Shown here piece after piece: positions 38,901 to 53,100 of a DNA stretch of 64,000 nt. Both the position numbers and the translations under genes were made by a program. The notes beneath the pieces were generated by a model. It was given only the letters and a program-made list of their open reading frames with translations, did no database searches and was not told where the DNA came from. The first letter of the stretch is position 1, and the number at the start of each line of letters is the position of its first letter. Source of the stretch: Amphibalanus amphitrite (lineage: Eukaryota; Arthropoda; Thecostraca; Balanomorpha; Balanidae); contig NW_024881985.1 of NCBI RefSeq assembly GCF_019059575.1, positions 248,001 to 312,000 of the forward strand. The letters are read 5' to 3'.

Positions 38901-41900
38901 TTGGTTGATTTGCTAGGCTCAGATAAACAGCATTCTGCAGGTTATTAGCTGTCATTCTGCCAACACGATAGCATTAGCATTATCCGGTCAACCAACACGA
39001 TAATGAGTGACCCATTGATTTGTTCCATCGTTTTGGCTGTGCTGTTTGGCTGGGGTAGCAATCAGAACAAAGTTGTTTTTCTTGCAAACCTCTATCACAA
39101 TCTTGGTTCTGAATACCCTACTATGTTTGGCCTTGAACTTATTAATGCGTCGCGTTTCATAACAGCGAACTATGCTGCCTCCCTTCACAACAGCGTCGTT
39201 AAAATTCAGCCCGGCAAACTCGTTGCAAACACGATGCAGACGCATACTTGCGTACGTGCGTCGCAGCCCGGCGCCGCTCGTCGCTGCCAAACAGCCGCCG
39301 GTGACAAACAGTGCGCAGTGCGGCGGACGGCGCCCCCTCCCACCCCCTCGCCCCGCCCTGCCGGGTGCGTGGCGCAGTGGGACAGTCGCCAGGCGCCCCG
39401 GGCCGTGCACTGTGCGTGTGCGTGCGTTACCGGCCGCCGCCGGCGCCACTGCTGGCGATATCAGGTGTGCCTCGAACGGTCGATCACGAGCTGAAGGGTG
39501 TGGCGAGCGGGGGAGGGCGAACGGAAGGGTCCAGTGGGCGGAGGAGGGCTACAGGAGGGTGCGGAGGGCGTCTGTAAGGGCAATAGGAGGTCGGGAGGGC
39601 GGCAGGAGGTTCTGGACTCTGGAGGCGTGGGCGAGGGCGGCTAAATGGTCCGGAGGGTTCAGCGGGTCCCTTAGAAGGTTCGCGTGCTAGCCGATGACTG
39701 ACAGACGGAACGGATAACCACGGGTATTGAGCCCCAGACATGTGGTCGATACTCCCCCTCGGACCTTTCTCTCGATCCCAGTTATCACCGCCATCATCAA
39801 AGAGCCTTCTACCGAATGATATGCCGCTTTCGTCCAGCTGTCTTTATTATCAGCTCAATTATATGGTCCGGCTCCTCAGGGTCATCTGATGTCTTCATCT
39901 TCGCTCATTCCACGTCAGTGCCTGTCGGCGGCCATTGTTTTGGCCTCCCCACATCCTCCCCTTGTATTGTTCAGCTCTCTATCGCCTGCTCCTTGTTCAT
40001 TGATGCCGTTCACCCACTTGGTATACACCTGCACGGTTTGGCCCCGGGGTCGTGCACTGACAGGCCTGTCGGTGTCGGCCATGTTGGGATAACCCTCACA
40101 CCGGCCTGTCGGCCATATTGGGATAACCCTCGCACCAGTCGGACCGGACAGAGGCGGACGGCGCTCAGCAGCTCAGCCCAGCTCGCCCCGGTGCCGGTAT
40201 ATACCGCCCGGTCTCGGCCGCTGAAAGCTCTCGACGTGAGCCCTCGCTGGGTGGTCCTCGCGCCCTTTCGGACACCGCGGGAGACCCATTATGGCTCGGT
40301 AACTCGATCGGTCCACGGGCACGGTCGCAGCCACCCCTGCGGGCTCGACCCTGGTCCGACTCTACTCAGTCTGGCTGCCAGGGATGCGGCGGTCTCGGCT
40401 CGTTACATTGCGTGGCCTAGTTTGCACGCAACTGCGCTGTCAACCACACGCACTTACCGCTGCGTCATTGTCACCCAGAGCGCTCTGAGAAGCTTTAACC
40501 CAGATCCATCGGACCGTCCTTCCTAAGCGGCCTTAAGTCCCAATAAACAAACAAGGACCGTCCTAAGCCGCCTGGATGGCTCGCCGTTCCCGTTGCGTCG
40601 CTGCCCCGTCGAGCGGCCCCATCGGCTCCGACTCATTTCATATTAGCGGCCCGCGTGGGTGGGCCACTGAGCACGCAGGGTACGGCGTCTGCAGTGGAGT
40701 TCGTAAACGGGGCACTGGGTGCGGCCCGCCCGCCGAGGCCAGGGCCTCGGCCACCGGGTATGTGCGACCTCAGCTACTGGGTATGCACTGTGCATTGTGC
40801 ATTGTGTACCGTGCAAGTCACATCAGCTCCATGCCAGTGCCGCATCCCGAGGTTAGCCCAGGTTTCTGATGTGTTTCGCTACGCTGATGCTTATCTCGCT
40901 GTTTCGGATCTCACAGTGTATGTTAGGTTCTTGAATATGCCACCAGACTGTTCAGAGTCGCAGGGTTCTCGTCTGTGCCGCAGGGACTGACCTGGGCCGT
41001 GGGGTATGTGTGGTTCGGCCGTCGGGCACAGCTGTGCTGATGGTCAGGGCCATGAGGTGCTAGTGCCCCGGTCATGCCGTCTGTGCCAGGTACGGCCTGC
41101 CCCGTGGGTCACCAAATCATCGCGACCTGCCGGCGCCGACCTCATTATTTCCCACGTGTCACTTGGCGGCGTCATACGTGTCACACGTGTCACTGTCAAG
41201 GGGGAGGGAGGGGGCGGGGGGCGGTCCAGGTGGTGATACACTCGTCACTCGGCTCGAAACACTCCCCTCGCCAGCCGGTACCGCGGCAGGGCTCGTCCAG
41301 CCCTCGGAGGGGCATATCAAGGTCAGGCCGGCGCCGGTCGTGAAATTATAGCGGCGTTAATTGCCGGGCAGCGCCGGGAGGGGCGGTAAACGTGACTGGT
41401 TCAGATCGGTGCGCCGCGCCGCATAGAGGGGAGACCGCTACACGGAGCTCATTACGCGATAGGCAGCCTATTTGTTCCACGCGGTATGTCCGGAGTAGTC
41501 CACCGCCCAACGCGGTATGGATTTTCGGGCGGGGCGCACGCCGATATTGTCAGTTTCAAAAATTAATGGTCATCTGTTGGTGCCACTTGTGATCGATACT
41601 GCTACTGTATATAGTATTGATGGCCGGCATATCGGTGTAACGGTATCGATAAAAGCTGAGCTGGCGTGCGTTACGCGTGACGCAGCGTTAGTGCCACAGA
41701 GGCTCTTGCCCCCGAGGCTGATGCGTTCACCTTGGCCGTGGCACTGTCCGTGTGTTGGATTGGGGTGGTGAATGTGCACCTGTTGGGACCGTCACTGAGC
41801 GGGGACCTGGGCCCGCCCGACTGCCCCGAATGGGACGATCGATACTCCCGCTCTACGCTGTTGCGAGTGCCTTGTAGTGTGTGTCCTTAGGGAAATTCTC

Positions 41901-42825
41901 GGTCACTACTCAGTACTCACTATAGGTTCTGGACGAGCTGCATCGTGCAATGGGTCAGCGCCAGCTCCGGCGCTTCTGTCCTAACCAAACGACCGAATAC
42001 AGGCCTGTGTTGTTTGCCGAAAGGATTTGCCGTCTTGCGTGACGCTTCATGACTTATTCATCGTTATCATAATGGTGCAGAAGTTAATTCAAACCTCGAA
42101 GCTGGTGATTTATTTATTGCAGCATATGACTCAAAGCGTTGCGGGCTGCCCTTATGCCTGGTTCGATTCACGATGCCTATTCCCTGCAGTTTAATGTTCC
42201 TTGTGGTGTAAGCCCAGTACATGTGTTTTAGTGATCGATCGAATCATATTCAAATATCTCAATGTACCTATCTCACATAATCTCACACCTACGCGCTCCG
42301 TTGCAAATCCAGTGGAAACAAGCTTCTTACTTTTGCAAATCCACTGAATGAAAATGAAATGATAACATCGACTCTTATGATGTCTCTACAGAAATACGCA
42401 CACACCTCATGACAAATGACCTTTTTGGTATTCTTCTGACGGCTGGCTAAGTGAACGATAGGGGAGGGTGGGTGCGTGGTGTGCACTTTTCGCAGCGGGC
42501 ACGCGTTTCCTAGCCGCTTTGCTCGCCGGCGCGTGGCTGAACTCCAGCACCGCCGCGACCGATCATGCATGGGAATGGGATGTGCCAATCGGGGTTCGAC
42601 GCACGCGCTCACATGCAGATGGGCGCGGTTTGAATGCCGGAGGAATTCTGCGTAGATGATAGGGGTGGATTAGTGTGCGTAGGACGGGAGGAGGGGGAGG
42701 AGTGATCGTGGTCGGTGCAGTGACCCCGGTGGCGGGTCAGGGAGCCATGAACTGTAGAGTTGGGCAGTTCAGGGGTCTCGTTTTGATAAAATTGATCATC
42801 AGTTACATCTATCATGGATGTAGTC
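35918..42825. other. Gene-poor region; CpG islands and short repeats
   Basis: GC-rich islands lie at about 35980-36650, 36780-37060, 37590-38010, 39200-39700 and 40080-41400, with AT-richer gaps such as 37080-37320 and 41880-42420. (GTCTAT)n occurs at about 38236-38266. A self-complementary CGGTATATACCG sits at about 40196. A 163-codon frame at 39003-39494 has an ATG and a less biased first half, but no recognised domain. Confidence 0.35.
38236..38266 (+). repeat. (GTCTAT)n microsatellite
   Basis: About five tandem copies of a TATGTC hexamer. Confidence 0.85.
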
Positions 42826-43040
42826 GGACAGACGGACAAACGGACGGACAGAAGGAAAGACGGACTGACGGACTAACAGGGCAGACGGTACAGACGGGAC
42901 AGACGGTACATAGTACATACGCTACAGACGGTATACAGACGGTACAGACGAACGGACGAACGAACGGACGGACGGACGGACGGATGGACAGTCCGACGGA
43001 CAAACGAACAGACGGACAGACGGACGGGCGGGCGTGGTCA
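42826..43040. repeat. (GACG/GACA)n minisatellite
   Basis: About 215 bases built of GGAC, GACA and GACG tetramers, with an interrupted ACGGTACA variant between 42895 and 42950. Translated frames (SVRPSVRPS) are artefacts. Confidence 0.9.
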
Positions 43041-45485
43041 TGACGGACGGACACGAAGTACGACGGGACTGTCCCACCGGACAGGTTAGGCCGGGCCGGT
43101 GCCTGGGGCGGTCCATATAGCGTCGTTACCCACCTCATTATGTCCGCCGCGGCGTCTCTGCCATTATGTTAGTGTAATGGGCCTTCGCACATCCGGTTAG
43201 ACCAAAACCAGCCGACCGGCGTCCGCCGTCGGGCCAAATTCCAGCCACGCGGCTGTAATTGGGTGTGCTGCTCAACTAGGAACTGCTACACATGTTTTCC
43301 TTCCTCCCTAACACATCAACTTATTTGTCGGTGCATTGACCTACTTGCAATGACGATTTACAATGCTAGGCAAAGCCACGAGGGAGAGTTTTATGTTACG
43401 AGTGTAGCTTTTACATAATCCTACCTGTGTTTCTAGTCGACTCATGGCCATCTATCATTCTGTTGTGTTTTCCCGATGAGATCTTTTGTGTATAAACATG
43501 AACAGTGTCACTTTACCGGCATGCTGCCTGCACCTGAAAAACATTAGCATTTGGGTCATTGCCTCAAATTAAACGGACGAATGCACTTCGGTGCAGTGGC
43601 TCATGGCATGTGACTGGTGACTGGTGATCGCCGTACTGTGACTGGCGCTCGGTGACAATCACTGGTGATCAGTGACAATCACTGGTTATTGGTGATTTTT
43701 ATCGGTGACTGATGTTTGTTAGCGGTGAATGGTCACCTTTCCAATTCCGAATCAGGGCACCAACTCATCCATGAGATCAGGTCGCATGCACAGAGTCAAA
43801 TTTATTCAATCGAATTCTGCACCTATCTCCCGTAAAACCACGGCTGTACGGATGGTGTAAATCTGTGCCATGGTGACGAGTCCCGTCCACGTCCGGCTGG
43901 CCGCCTCGCCTGCCAAGTGCTGCCACCTAGCGGCTACCGCGGCGGGGGAGGGGAGGGGCCGCTCGGGCGCTCGTCGCTGGATTCGCCTCGGGCGGCGGGC
44001 GGACGGACACGGTCTCGAGGCGGCGGATGGCGAGGGATGAGGCTGTCCTGCGCCGCTCCCGGGGTTGCAGTGCTATAGACTCTGCCGGCCCAAATGCAGC
44101 GCATAACCTTTTCAGCTATCGATAGCCGCTTCTTTGTATCTGGCGAGAGGCGCGGTCCGTTTAATTGCGCCACCATTGGGCCATTTTTACCAGCGGGAAG
44201 GACTCTATCAGGGCGATCAGTAGGAGCCACCTGCGTCTTGTGCCGACGCCGAGGGCATTTAGTCGTCGCTGGCGATGTTTTTGTGGGCCATTGTCCTTCC
44301 TCTCCGGTGCGTCGGTGGATTGTCGGCAACACCTGCCCCCTCTCTGATCTGACTCTCCATTCTCCAACCCCTTGGGCCTCGACCCCTGAACTCCGGTATG
44401 TCGGCTGGAATTTGTGATTGTCCCATGTCTGATAAGCTGGCCAGTAGCGTCAGCAAGCATACCCAGAATGGTAACTTCACCCCACCACGCTTACACAACA
44501 TATTGGTCCTCGCTATACTCTCCTTACGCCGAACGACAGAGCTGCCACGGTCTGAAAGTCACAGGGCAGTCCGTCCTTGCTCCACTATTCCGTCGAGCTG
44601 TCGCTCTGTACTTACATCAGGGTGTGGCTGCCGAGCACGCCGTCGGCGGCGGGCCGGACGCGCGTGTGAAGCCGACACCGGTCGCCGTGCCGCGCCGTGC
44701 CGCCGGATGTCGGCGATACCCAGCACCACACGCCGGCCAGTTCCGGGCACCTGCCCCGTGAGGCCGGTCCGCGCCGCCGCCTCCTCCTCATTACACAGGG
44801 CGGCGCCGACGGATGGCCGAAATTAGGGAAACAAACCGACGGTGGCCGAAATTAGGGAAACAAACTGACACACACAGAGAGAAGGTCGGACCGTAATTCT
44901 GTCCGAGACAAAGATAAACTCACGACCATTTGTTTAGTTTGTTTACAGCTCCTGAACAACGCAATGCACTATACCATTTCCGCACACACTAGTGATAAGT
45001 GGAGTGTGACATTTAGCCGTGATTTCGCTGCCCGATGAGTCCTGTTTCGGTTGGTTGGTTACGGAACACCTCACCCACATCCTCTGACAGTGAGACGCCT
45101 TCTCCCGAGCTAAGACCACCGTACCGCCCGGCCAGCCAGCCTTTCACCGCTTACAGCCCGTCCGTTTTTTACCAGCACCTCCGGCCTCCGGAGGCTGTGG
45201 TATTGCACGGTATCCGGCGGCTGGCAGTGCGTGTGGTCCGTGTCGGTCTTTGAGATGGACCATACGTGCCGTGCTGTGCCGTGCTCGGTGCCAGCTTCGT
45301 ACTGTTTGTTGCATCAGCTCAGCACGGCTGTAAGGCGCCAGTCTTGACTGTTTAGTGGCTGCGTGTCGTACCGGCCCCCACTCTACGGTGTGCGTGTGCC
45401 TGTGATGTCCTCACCGCCCTATGTGTCTCCCATGCGATTCCCTCCGTTCCCTACTCTATGCTGTGTTTGTGTGTGATTAAGAGGC
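43041..45485. other. No gene seen; AT-rich then CpG-rich
   Basis: AT-rich from 43260 to 43850, with a degenerate ACTGGTGATC repeat at 43612-43740. GC-rich islands lie at 43900-44040 and 44600-44830. Frames on both strands are short and unrecognised. Confidence 0.4.
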
Positions 45486-45690
45486 GAGCCGGTATAGGAT
45501 GCGATGACCGTCCTGTGCCCTGTGTGTCTCTCCTGCTCTCACTCCGCTGTGTTATGTGTGAGTGAGAGGTGAGCCGGTATAGGATGTGATGACCGTCCTG
45601 TATTCTGTGTGTCTCTCTAGCCCTTACTCCGCTGTGTGTGTATGAGTGAGAGCCGCACCGGTAGCATGTGATGACCGTCGACCGGACGTG
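45486..45690 (+). repeat. Tandem repeat of ~85 bp, about 2.5 copies
   Basis: The word GAGCCGGTATAGGATG starts at 45486 and 45571, with a diverged GAGCCGCACCGGTAGCATG at 45650. Each is followed by GTGATGACCGTC, and by a CTGTGTGTCTCTC stretch in the first two. Periods are 85 and 79 bp. Confidence 0.85.
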
Positions 45691-46045
45691 GCGAAGCGTC
45701 AGTCGGTGAAATTTGACCGCCAGCTGACTGAGGCCGGCGGCAATGACCCAGTGGAGTGCCCGGCCCCCGGCGCCGGCCGTCGGCTCGACTTTGGAGCTGG
45801 CACAGAGCCACAGCCGCCACCAGAGCCACCAGCCGTCTGGGAAAGTGGCCGGCTATGTTCACAGGCCTGATGGCGCGGCCGGAATCGTAATGTTACAGTC
45901 AAGGTTAGGAAAGCCATGTCTGGATTGTTGGTGTGACGCGCCAGTGGCGCAGCACTGCCCTGAGTGCCCTCGGGGGTCACAGCTGTCGCAAGCAGAGGGC
46001 ATGGAACGCTCTAAATGTCATCGCTCGCCAGTTCACACAGGCTCA
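45691..46045. other. Spacer; nothing recognised
   Basis: GC-rich, with overlapping short frames only. Confidence 0.4.
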
Positions 46046-46130
46046 GAGCAAACCTCATCGGTAAAGACTCCCGTATCCTTCCGTCTAGAGCGAACCTCAT
46101 CGGTAAAGACGCACGAAACCTTCCGTCTCA
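46046..46130 (+). repeat. 42-bp tandem duplication
   Basis: Two copies of a GAGCRAACCTCATCGGTAAA unit ending in CCTTCCGTCT, side by side. Confidence 0.9.
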
Positions 46131-49100
46131 TGACATTGAAATGAACCCGAATCAGCTAATGTAGTGTATCTAATAGTGCGCTTTTAGTGGCGAGCTCAAG
46201 AGGGTTGTTACGACACAAAATGCATTGCTTGCTATTCTTCATCTCCAAAATCCAGCACCAAATGCAGGACCGCAAATTATGCAAGATTGCGGGTTCCATG
46301 CTGGCTCACGACCGCGTTCCGTTTGGCTGCCGGCGTTTCCACAGCCTTCTTAGTGACATTGTCGATGAGGACGTCCCCCCACCCCCTTCTGCGTCGGTCA
46401 CCTGCGCTGGTGCCGCGTGTAAAACAGGGGAACCCTCTCAGCGGGCCAGACGGCACTGTCCAGCACACGGCCGGTCCACACAGCTCACCGCTGACACTCA
46501 TTTGTAGCCAATTTGGCCGCTATTTTAGAGGTGTCAAACACGGCGGGAGTGCCGGAATTTAGGGACGCGTGCTGACGCCGTTTTTGCAGCTGCTTTAAAT
46601 GCTGACAGCCTGTTGGTCCATCGGCAGAACGGCAGCGTCATGGCTGGAACCGCCGCCGCGCGACGAACGCCCGGTGGGCTCCAATTAAAACCAGATTAAC
46701 CTTGAGTGGTCGGGCATTATGGACGCCCTGGCCATTTGTTGTCGAAAACAATTATGAGTGGCGCTGGAATGCAGCAAGAAGGTACCTATGTTGAGTTCGA
46801 GAATGACCGGTGGACGAAGTGGTTTCGCAACGGACAAAAGTGAAAATGGAGTTTCGTCATATTCGGTTGAAATGAGAAGTGGTTTAACGGATGCGCTGAA
46901 CGGCTTGTCAATCTGTTGGTAGAAGAGATTGCGTATCTCAAGTTCCACGCAGGCTTCGAGAGTAGCTTGTTACGTACTGAAGAAATCGAACAGCTGAAAA
47001 TTTGCTATAGTAGTTTTTTAATGTTCACGATCAGTTCAAACCGTTTAATACTCATGAGGTCAATTTGAACTTATTTACATTTTTATCCTCGTCATCATTC
47101 AGTTCCCATGCAAGCTTATGATGCCTATTAGGACTTTTGCAATTGCAGTGATGTTCTGCCTCTGCCTCGATTTTTTTTTTTTTAGAGCACTGGAAGGTCG
47201 ATGTCGCTTGTCATCACGCATCTGCCCACACCTTAGCGGCTGGGCCGGGCGGCACACACTGATCATGCCTGGCCTGCAGTCCTGCCGGCTCCGCTATCCT
47301 GACCTTGTTTGTCTGGTGCGCGCGGTCGCGTGTCGGCCACCCCACCCTGAGCCCTGCTCCGTGACCTGTCCCACGCCAGGCGTCAGTGGCGTGCTGCTCC
47401 GCTCGTGACAGACGGAGCCCGCCACTGCAGTGAGAGTTTCACCGGCCGCCAACCGACGCTGCGCGGTCAGCTCGGTCGGCGCAGCAGTGCAGTGGTGGCC
47501 CCACATGGGTCAACTGCGAGTATACCTCGGCTTCTGCTCACCGAGCCATATACTCAGCGGCCAGTGGGGACATCTCGTCTGTGGTAATTTCTGAGCTGTG
47601 CTGATGCACATATGGTTAAAGTTGTGTCGCTATATTCGGCTGCACCATGGTCTCGGTTCTGTGCACTATGCAGTGTGCAGTGTGCAGTGGGTTAGAGAGG
47701 TCATCATTTTACTCCTCCCTCCATCACAGCAGCAGCCGAGCTAAGATCTGCTACGTGTGCGTCCTTCTGCGCGCACCCCCAATCGGCATACATATATCCC
47801 CATTCCTTACTCCTCAGCCTATAGCCGAATAGCCTTGGCTCATCCCTGCCTGTGACGTCATTCGCTCTGCACACTGACGTCACGTGCGTGCACGCACTGC
47901 GTGCAAAGTGCACTAGGGGTGGGGGGAGGGACTGCGCGTGGCCGGCGCCGCTGTCATCTGCCCACGCAGGCCAATCTGTCTGCAGCGCGGCGGTAGGCGC
48001 CGCCCGGCCGTGCAGTGTGGTGGGCGACCGAACCGGTGCGGAGGGAGGCTGATCCGCGGCAGGTATCCTCCCGGTCCTGGCTGACGAGAGAACCGGTCGC
48101 AGTCGTGGTTACGGGGATTAGCTGCGTGATGCTCCTGTGTCGGATGGTCGCTACGACTGCCATTCTGAGAGTCGTACTGCCGTGCTAATTTCGGATTGGC
48201 ATGGTGGCCGTCGTTTTTTTTTTGTATTTGTTTAGTATGTGACATTATGTTTAACGAAACGTTATAGGTCCAAGCTTATCGGTGCATCTGTAGAGCTATA
48301 GCTCTTTTCTACAGAAGTACCTATCTCTTTGACCTATCGCCGTGCTCGTTGCTATTTGTCTTGCTACGAATGAAAATGACATCATACCTCCCAGTTTGAC
48401 CGCGTGGGTATCACTGAGTCGGTTCCGAAAATGCCTCTGGCTATTCCAGGAACACTTGTAACTTGTTTGTTCTACTTTCTCGGTAATGCTGCTAGTGTTG
48501 CAACACCTCAGTATTCTCAGACCTAAAGGAGGCTTCCAGCAATCCGTGGAATCCCAGGACTCATGGCTCGAAGGTCACCTTCTGCCAGATTTGGAGGATA
48601 ACTGAACGTATGGAGACAGCGTGTAGAATGTGTACTCGGACCGGCTAAAACTGACTCAGTAAATCCAATTGATAAATTATTTTTATAACTAGCAAACCTG
48701 ATAGACTGGAACCTCACCGAAGACTGGCCGTGAGATCTGAATATTCTTGGTAATGTCGTACAGTATCTGTTGCAATCACCGCACGTTTGGGAGCAATATC
48801 TGCCCGTCCCCGTCAGTAACCGTTAGCAATGAGCTGCTCTGACTCTGCCGTCCATTCCATCTCATGACAGCATTGCGGGGATGTCGTCATCGACTCCATC
48901 GTGTCATGGTCGATCCGACGACACGCGGCGCTGTGCGACCGTCAAAAGCGACACAGATCAACCTCCTCGAAAGCCTTCTTCGCTGGCGTGTCGGTGCGAG
49001 CACATCTGTCAGCCCTCATTCGTTTTCCATTTCCGAGGCGGCTTCATGGGATCATCAGCAGTGCGTCAGTGGCTTAGAATGATGCTGATGCTGGCGGGGG

Positions 49101-50099
49101 TGGGGCCTAGCGCGATTTCAAGGTAGCAGTGGGGGCGTCGTGGGTCGGTGGGGCTGCCCGGTGGGTCCGGCACGTTGCTTGATTGACCTGTCGAGCCGCT
49201 GGGTGCAGTATGACGCTGTGGTTCTCCCAGCTCTTCCCCCGGGCACGAGTGGACTGGGGTCAGGTCACAGCACCCAAAACGGCATGACACGAACTGGGAA
49301 CGGGTGATCGGGTGAATCTTTTCGTAAGGGCGCGGTGTCAGCCGTACCCAAGGGCGGCAGGGACTTGCAAAATGAAATGTAATCTTGATGCAATATGCGT
49401 ACTTGCAAACATAAATCGATACCGGATTGAGTATGCTATCCTCCTAACTCCACTCCTCGCATCCCCGCTCCTCTCCTCTTCTTGACTCCCCTTTGCTCTC
49501 CTCTCTCTCCTCCTATCCTCTCCCTTGGTCTCCTCTCCTCTGCTATCCTTGACGCCTGCTTTGTACCGACTCTGTATGCACAGCGATACGTCCAAATAGC
49601 TTGCAGATGACGTGATCCAGACCCACAAATCCTAAGCTGACTCTGATACGATCCAGATGTCGCGAAACTGCAGGAACAACCGGCCAAACATTTTACGCTG
49701 TTTTGGTGGAAACGTGTACAGGCCGAAACTCGGCTGGAACGCTTCCGGAATGTCGTTATGATCTGTTGACTGAGTGGTAATCCGGTGTCGTCGTGCCTCC
49801 GGCAGCGTCACAGCTGTGTCAGAACTGTGTCAGATTTGTGTCGGCGCTGTGTTGACACGCTGTAATGCCACGCTCTGTGACACGGCTGCTGTGTTTGTTC
49901 CCAGGTGAGGCTCGGAGGGCAGCGGTCAGATCTAGGCACCGTTACGGGGCCCGTGTATTGGTAAGTACTCCTACTTACATACCTACCCTTTCCACCCGGC
50001 CTCGATCACAAATCTTCCACTGGGGCTGTTGGGCTCGGTACCTTTCCTGGACGCACGGAGGGTGCTGACGGGGAGTTCTCGGAGTGTGGTCCCGTTTCC
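46131..50099. other. No gene seen
   Basis: GC islands at about 46300-46500, 47180-47500 and 47880-48140. An AT-rich stretch lies at 46700-47160 and a CT-rich stretch at 49440-49560. No frame has a recognisable domain. Confidence 0.4.
47853..47886. promoter_or_regulatory. CRE pair with overlapping E-box
   Basis: TGACGTCA at 47853-47860 and again at 47875-47882, the second running directly into CACGTG (47881-47886). A promoter-like GC-rich island follows. It resembles the twin CRE at 26462. Confidence 0.4.
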
Positions 50100-50192
50100 A
50101 CCGGCACGTCTCTGGCAGGGGGTGTGACGGGCGGGGCTGGACCGGCGGGCACGTCTCTGGCAGCGGGTGCGACGGGCGGGGCTGGACCACCG
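50100..50192 (+). repeat. 45-bp tandem duplication
   Basis: GGCACGTCTCTGGCAG followed by GGGTGTGACGGGCGGGG is repeated 45 bases on, with a few changes. Confidence 0.85.
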
Positions 50193-53100
50193 GCTCTGGC
50201 GGAGCGCCACAGCTGACGGAGCGCCGGCGAGGTTCGACCACCGTCCCATGGCCATCCCCGTCTGTCTAGGATGACGTGGGCCCGGTATACAGGGCAAGGA
50301 ACGACAGCTGAAACGTATTTGGCATATGAACCAAACACTTGTTTCTATCGGGCTGGTGTCAATCAAAGCTCACGATTGCGCCAAGTTTGTCACAGGGCGC
50401 CATTTCGTTAGAGGCCTGCTAAGTGTCAAGAAAGTTAACATTGGTTCCTCGACTCATATTAATATAGATGTAAGGTCTCCAGCTCATTGTCAGCTCGCTG
50501 TCGAGCTCTACACTTCTCAATACCTCCTCAAGCCGTTACGAATGACGCATAGAAGGTTCCGGGAGGGGACCCACCGCCGCCCTTGTTCAACGTTCAGTGA
50601 ATTTCACGGGTCGGGACACTGATTTACGCGCTGTTCATAGCGCGCTCCCTGTAACTGGACGGCTATTATCACTGAAATATGTCGCCGAAAATGGAGGGCT
50701 ACCTACCGCCGGCTCCTGTGCGCCGGCCGGCGAGTGGCCGCTGCTCACTCGGCGAGCTCCGGGAACCGTTTCACTTTTTGTTCGCCGCCGCCGTCCGATT
50801 GGGTTGAATGAACAGTCATGCAGCGCTGTCTGCGCCACCCGCCAGTCCAGTTTGCAGGCGATGTCATTCATTGGCGTGTGAAATTGTGCTGACCCAGTTT
50901 GATCCAGTTTGGTTCACCCGGTGACAGGACTCGGATCGCGGCCCGCACGCCGCGAGCCGCCGCCAGCACGCGCGTACAATTAGCGCGCGACAATTTGTCG
51001 CCGCGCCCTACTAATCCCAATGACGTTCCAATCGGGCCGGGTTAGCGTTGTGGTCGGTCATAGATGGGGCTTGTAGTTCTGGGAAATACAATGCGCGTAA
51101 TTATCAGTCGCTTAGCGATGCATTTTGACGCATCTAAGTATCAAACCTGCTCACTGTCGGGCTGGGTAATGTCGGGTGGCCCGCGGAACCCTGCTGAGCT
51201 GTGGTAGGACCAGCGGAGGGGATCCTTCTCCAAAGCCAGCCTTCCAGCGTGTTTCTGGGGAGTTCTGTCTCTTTTGTCACGGACTGTAGCGCTGTTTAGA
51301 CTTCCTCAGCCAGCCGGGCATGCACTGTTGGCCAACAGCCGACAGTGCAGAGTCGGTTGATACGTCCTTCGCTGGCGGTGCTGTCTCCGCGGCGATCAGA
51401 CCACTACCGGAGGCAGCGGGTTCGCGCGTGATCCCGCCGTGTTTCTCAGGCTCGGCAGGGTCGCCAGGATCGAACTGCAGTCAGCGGTGTGTGCTGTGTT
51501 GTTCCATGACTGGACGCCTAATCAGCAGTGTATTTCCTGTGACGGCCGCACCGCTCCAGCGGGCTGCAGCGCTCGCTTCCTGCATTCCATCGGCGCCGGT
51601 CACCGGGAGAGCTACCGGCACACCGGAGGCACCGCGCACCCACCGGGCCTAATTTGACCGCGCTGTTCCGCGTTCGTCCGAAGAAAAATCGCCTTCATCC
51701 GGGGGGCTGCTGTTTGGATAGACATCGCGCGACCCTAACTACAACCGGTTTGGGTCTGCGGTCGGCACAATTCCACGAAAAAGACAGAGCACACTCGTTA
51801 AAAAGTACACGTTGCGAAACCGGCTGCGGGTCGGCGATGGCGGCGCAGCCGAACTCTGACATTCTATCGGAGCAGGACCGGCGGATGAGGACTCGCCGGT
51901 GTCGCGGCCGTCACAGGGATGACCAGCAGGCGGCGGGGACACTCAGAGATCGGCTGGCTCACCTGCGGCCACTGATGGCGGTATAACCTCACTACGAGCC
52001 GCCGCTGCCGGCCGCATCCCCGCCTCAATAGGGCCATTATGTGGTCGGCCCTGTCGGCCCATCGAAACGTGAGATGTTCGCGACCCTACCGGTGCCGACA
52101 CGTCGAATGCTTTGTGGCTGAAAGGGGCTCATTTGATCCCATTAACCTTGGTACTGGCCGCGAGATGGCAAATCACCCAATGGAGCCTTCCTGAGCATGA
52201 ATTTCGCCAGCTGCGCATCGTCCTGACCACCGATTTTTGCGTCCCTTTCCTCACTTCGATGTAGGCGGATTTGGGTGCGCGGGTAATTAGTTACTCTGTG
52301 AGCCCGCTTCCTTTTTTGTTGGTACAGCTGCCCTTCGTCGAAATATAAAACGGAAAGTCAATTTATTTGAACGATTTAGCTATTTATCGGCCGGGCCCCA
52401 CAGGTATCACCCCTCATCTGCCCGTGTGGCCCCTCGGCCCGACCGGGCCAGCCAACCGCCGCCGTCGGTTCGCCTTGAGTTCGGCCCCAATTGGCCCGTT
52501 TTTCGACGATAAATTCTCAGTGCGCTGAGATTGCCGTCTGCGGCAGCGGTGCCGAGGCCAAGGGGTCAGCGGGGCCGGCCGGCGGGTCGGGACGCGTGCA
52601 CGGCTCACCTGCGCGATCTTTGGGCCAGGCAGACCTCTCATATCGGCTCTTAGTCAGCACGCAGACTCTTGCGTCGTACTTACAACACAAATGGTCTTGA
52701 TTTGTATCGTGGTGGGATCGGTCCTAATGAATAGGTGCGCAGTGCGCTCAGAGGGAGGGATGTTTTGTATTCAATGGTCGCCGTTGTTATGGACTGAGTA
52801 CGACGGAGGTCTGTCGACTTAATTGGGTGCTGAATTGTTGATTCTGATAGGTATGCAAGATTATCAATGACTAATATTTCAGTTTCGATTCTACTCTTGG
52901 CTGGTGGGTGTTCACTTGCAAAACATCACCATGGAATGCTGATTCAGCTGCTGTGATACTGATATTGGGTATTCAGAGTAGTAAGCCTTGGGCCGATTTA
53001 TCTCCATCTGTATGCTCTGGCGTCGCACCCCTTGGCCCCTCGGCCCTCTTGAGCACGTGGACTTGCGCTGAGCTGGCTCAGGTGTTGTTTAGAGGATAAT

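Noticed and set aside
39003-39494. 163-codon frame starting with ATG
   Set aside because: The first half looks less biased, but no motif is recognised, the second half runs into a GC island, and an open frame of similar length lies on the opposite strand.
42150-42180. GGTTCGATTC resembling a tRNA B box
   Set aside because: No matching acceptor stem or A box upstream.
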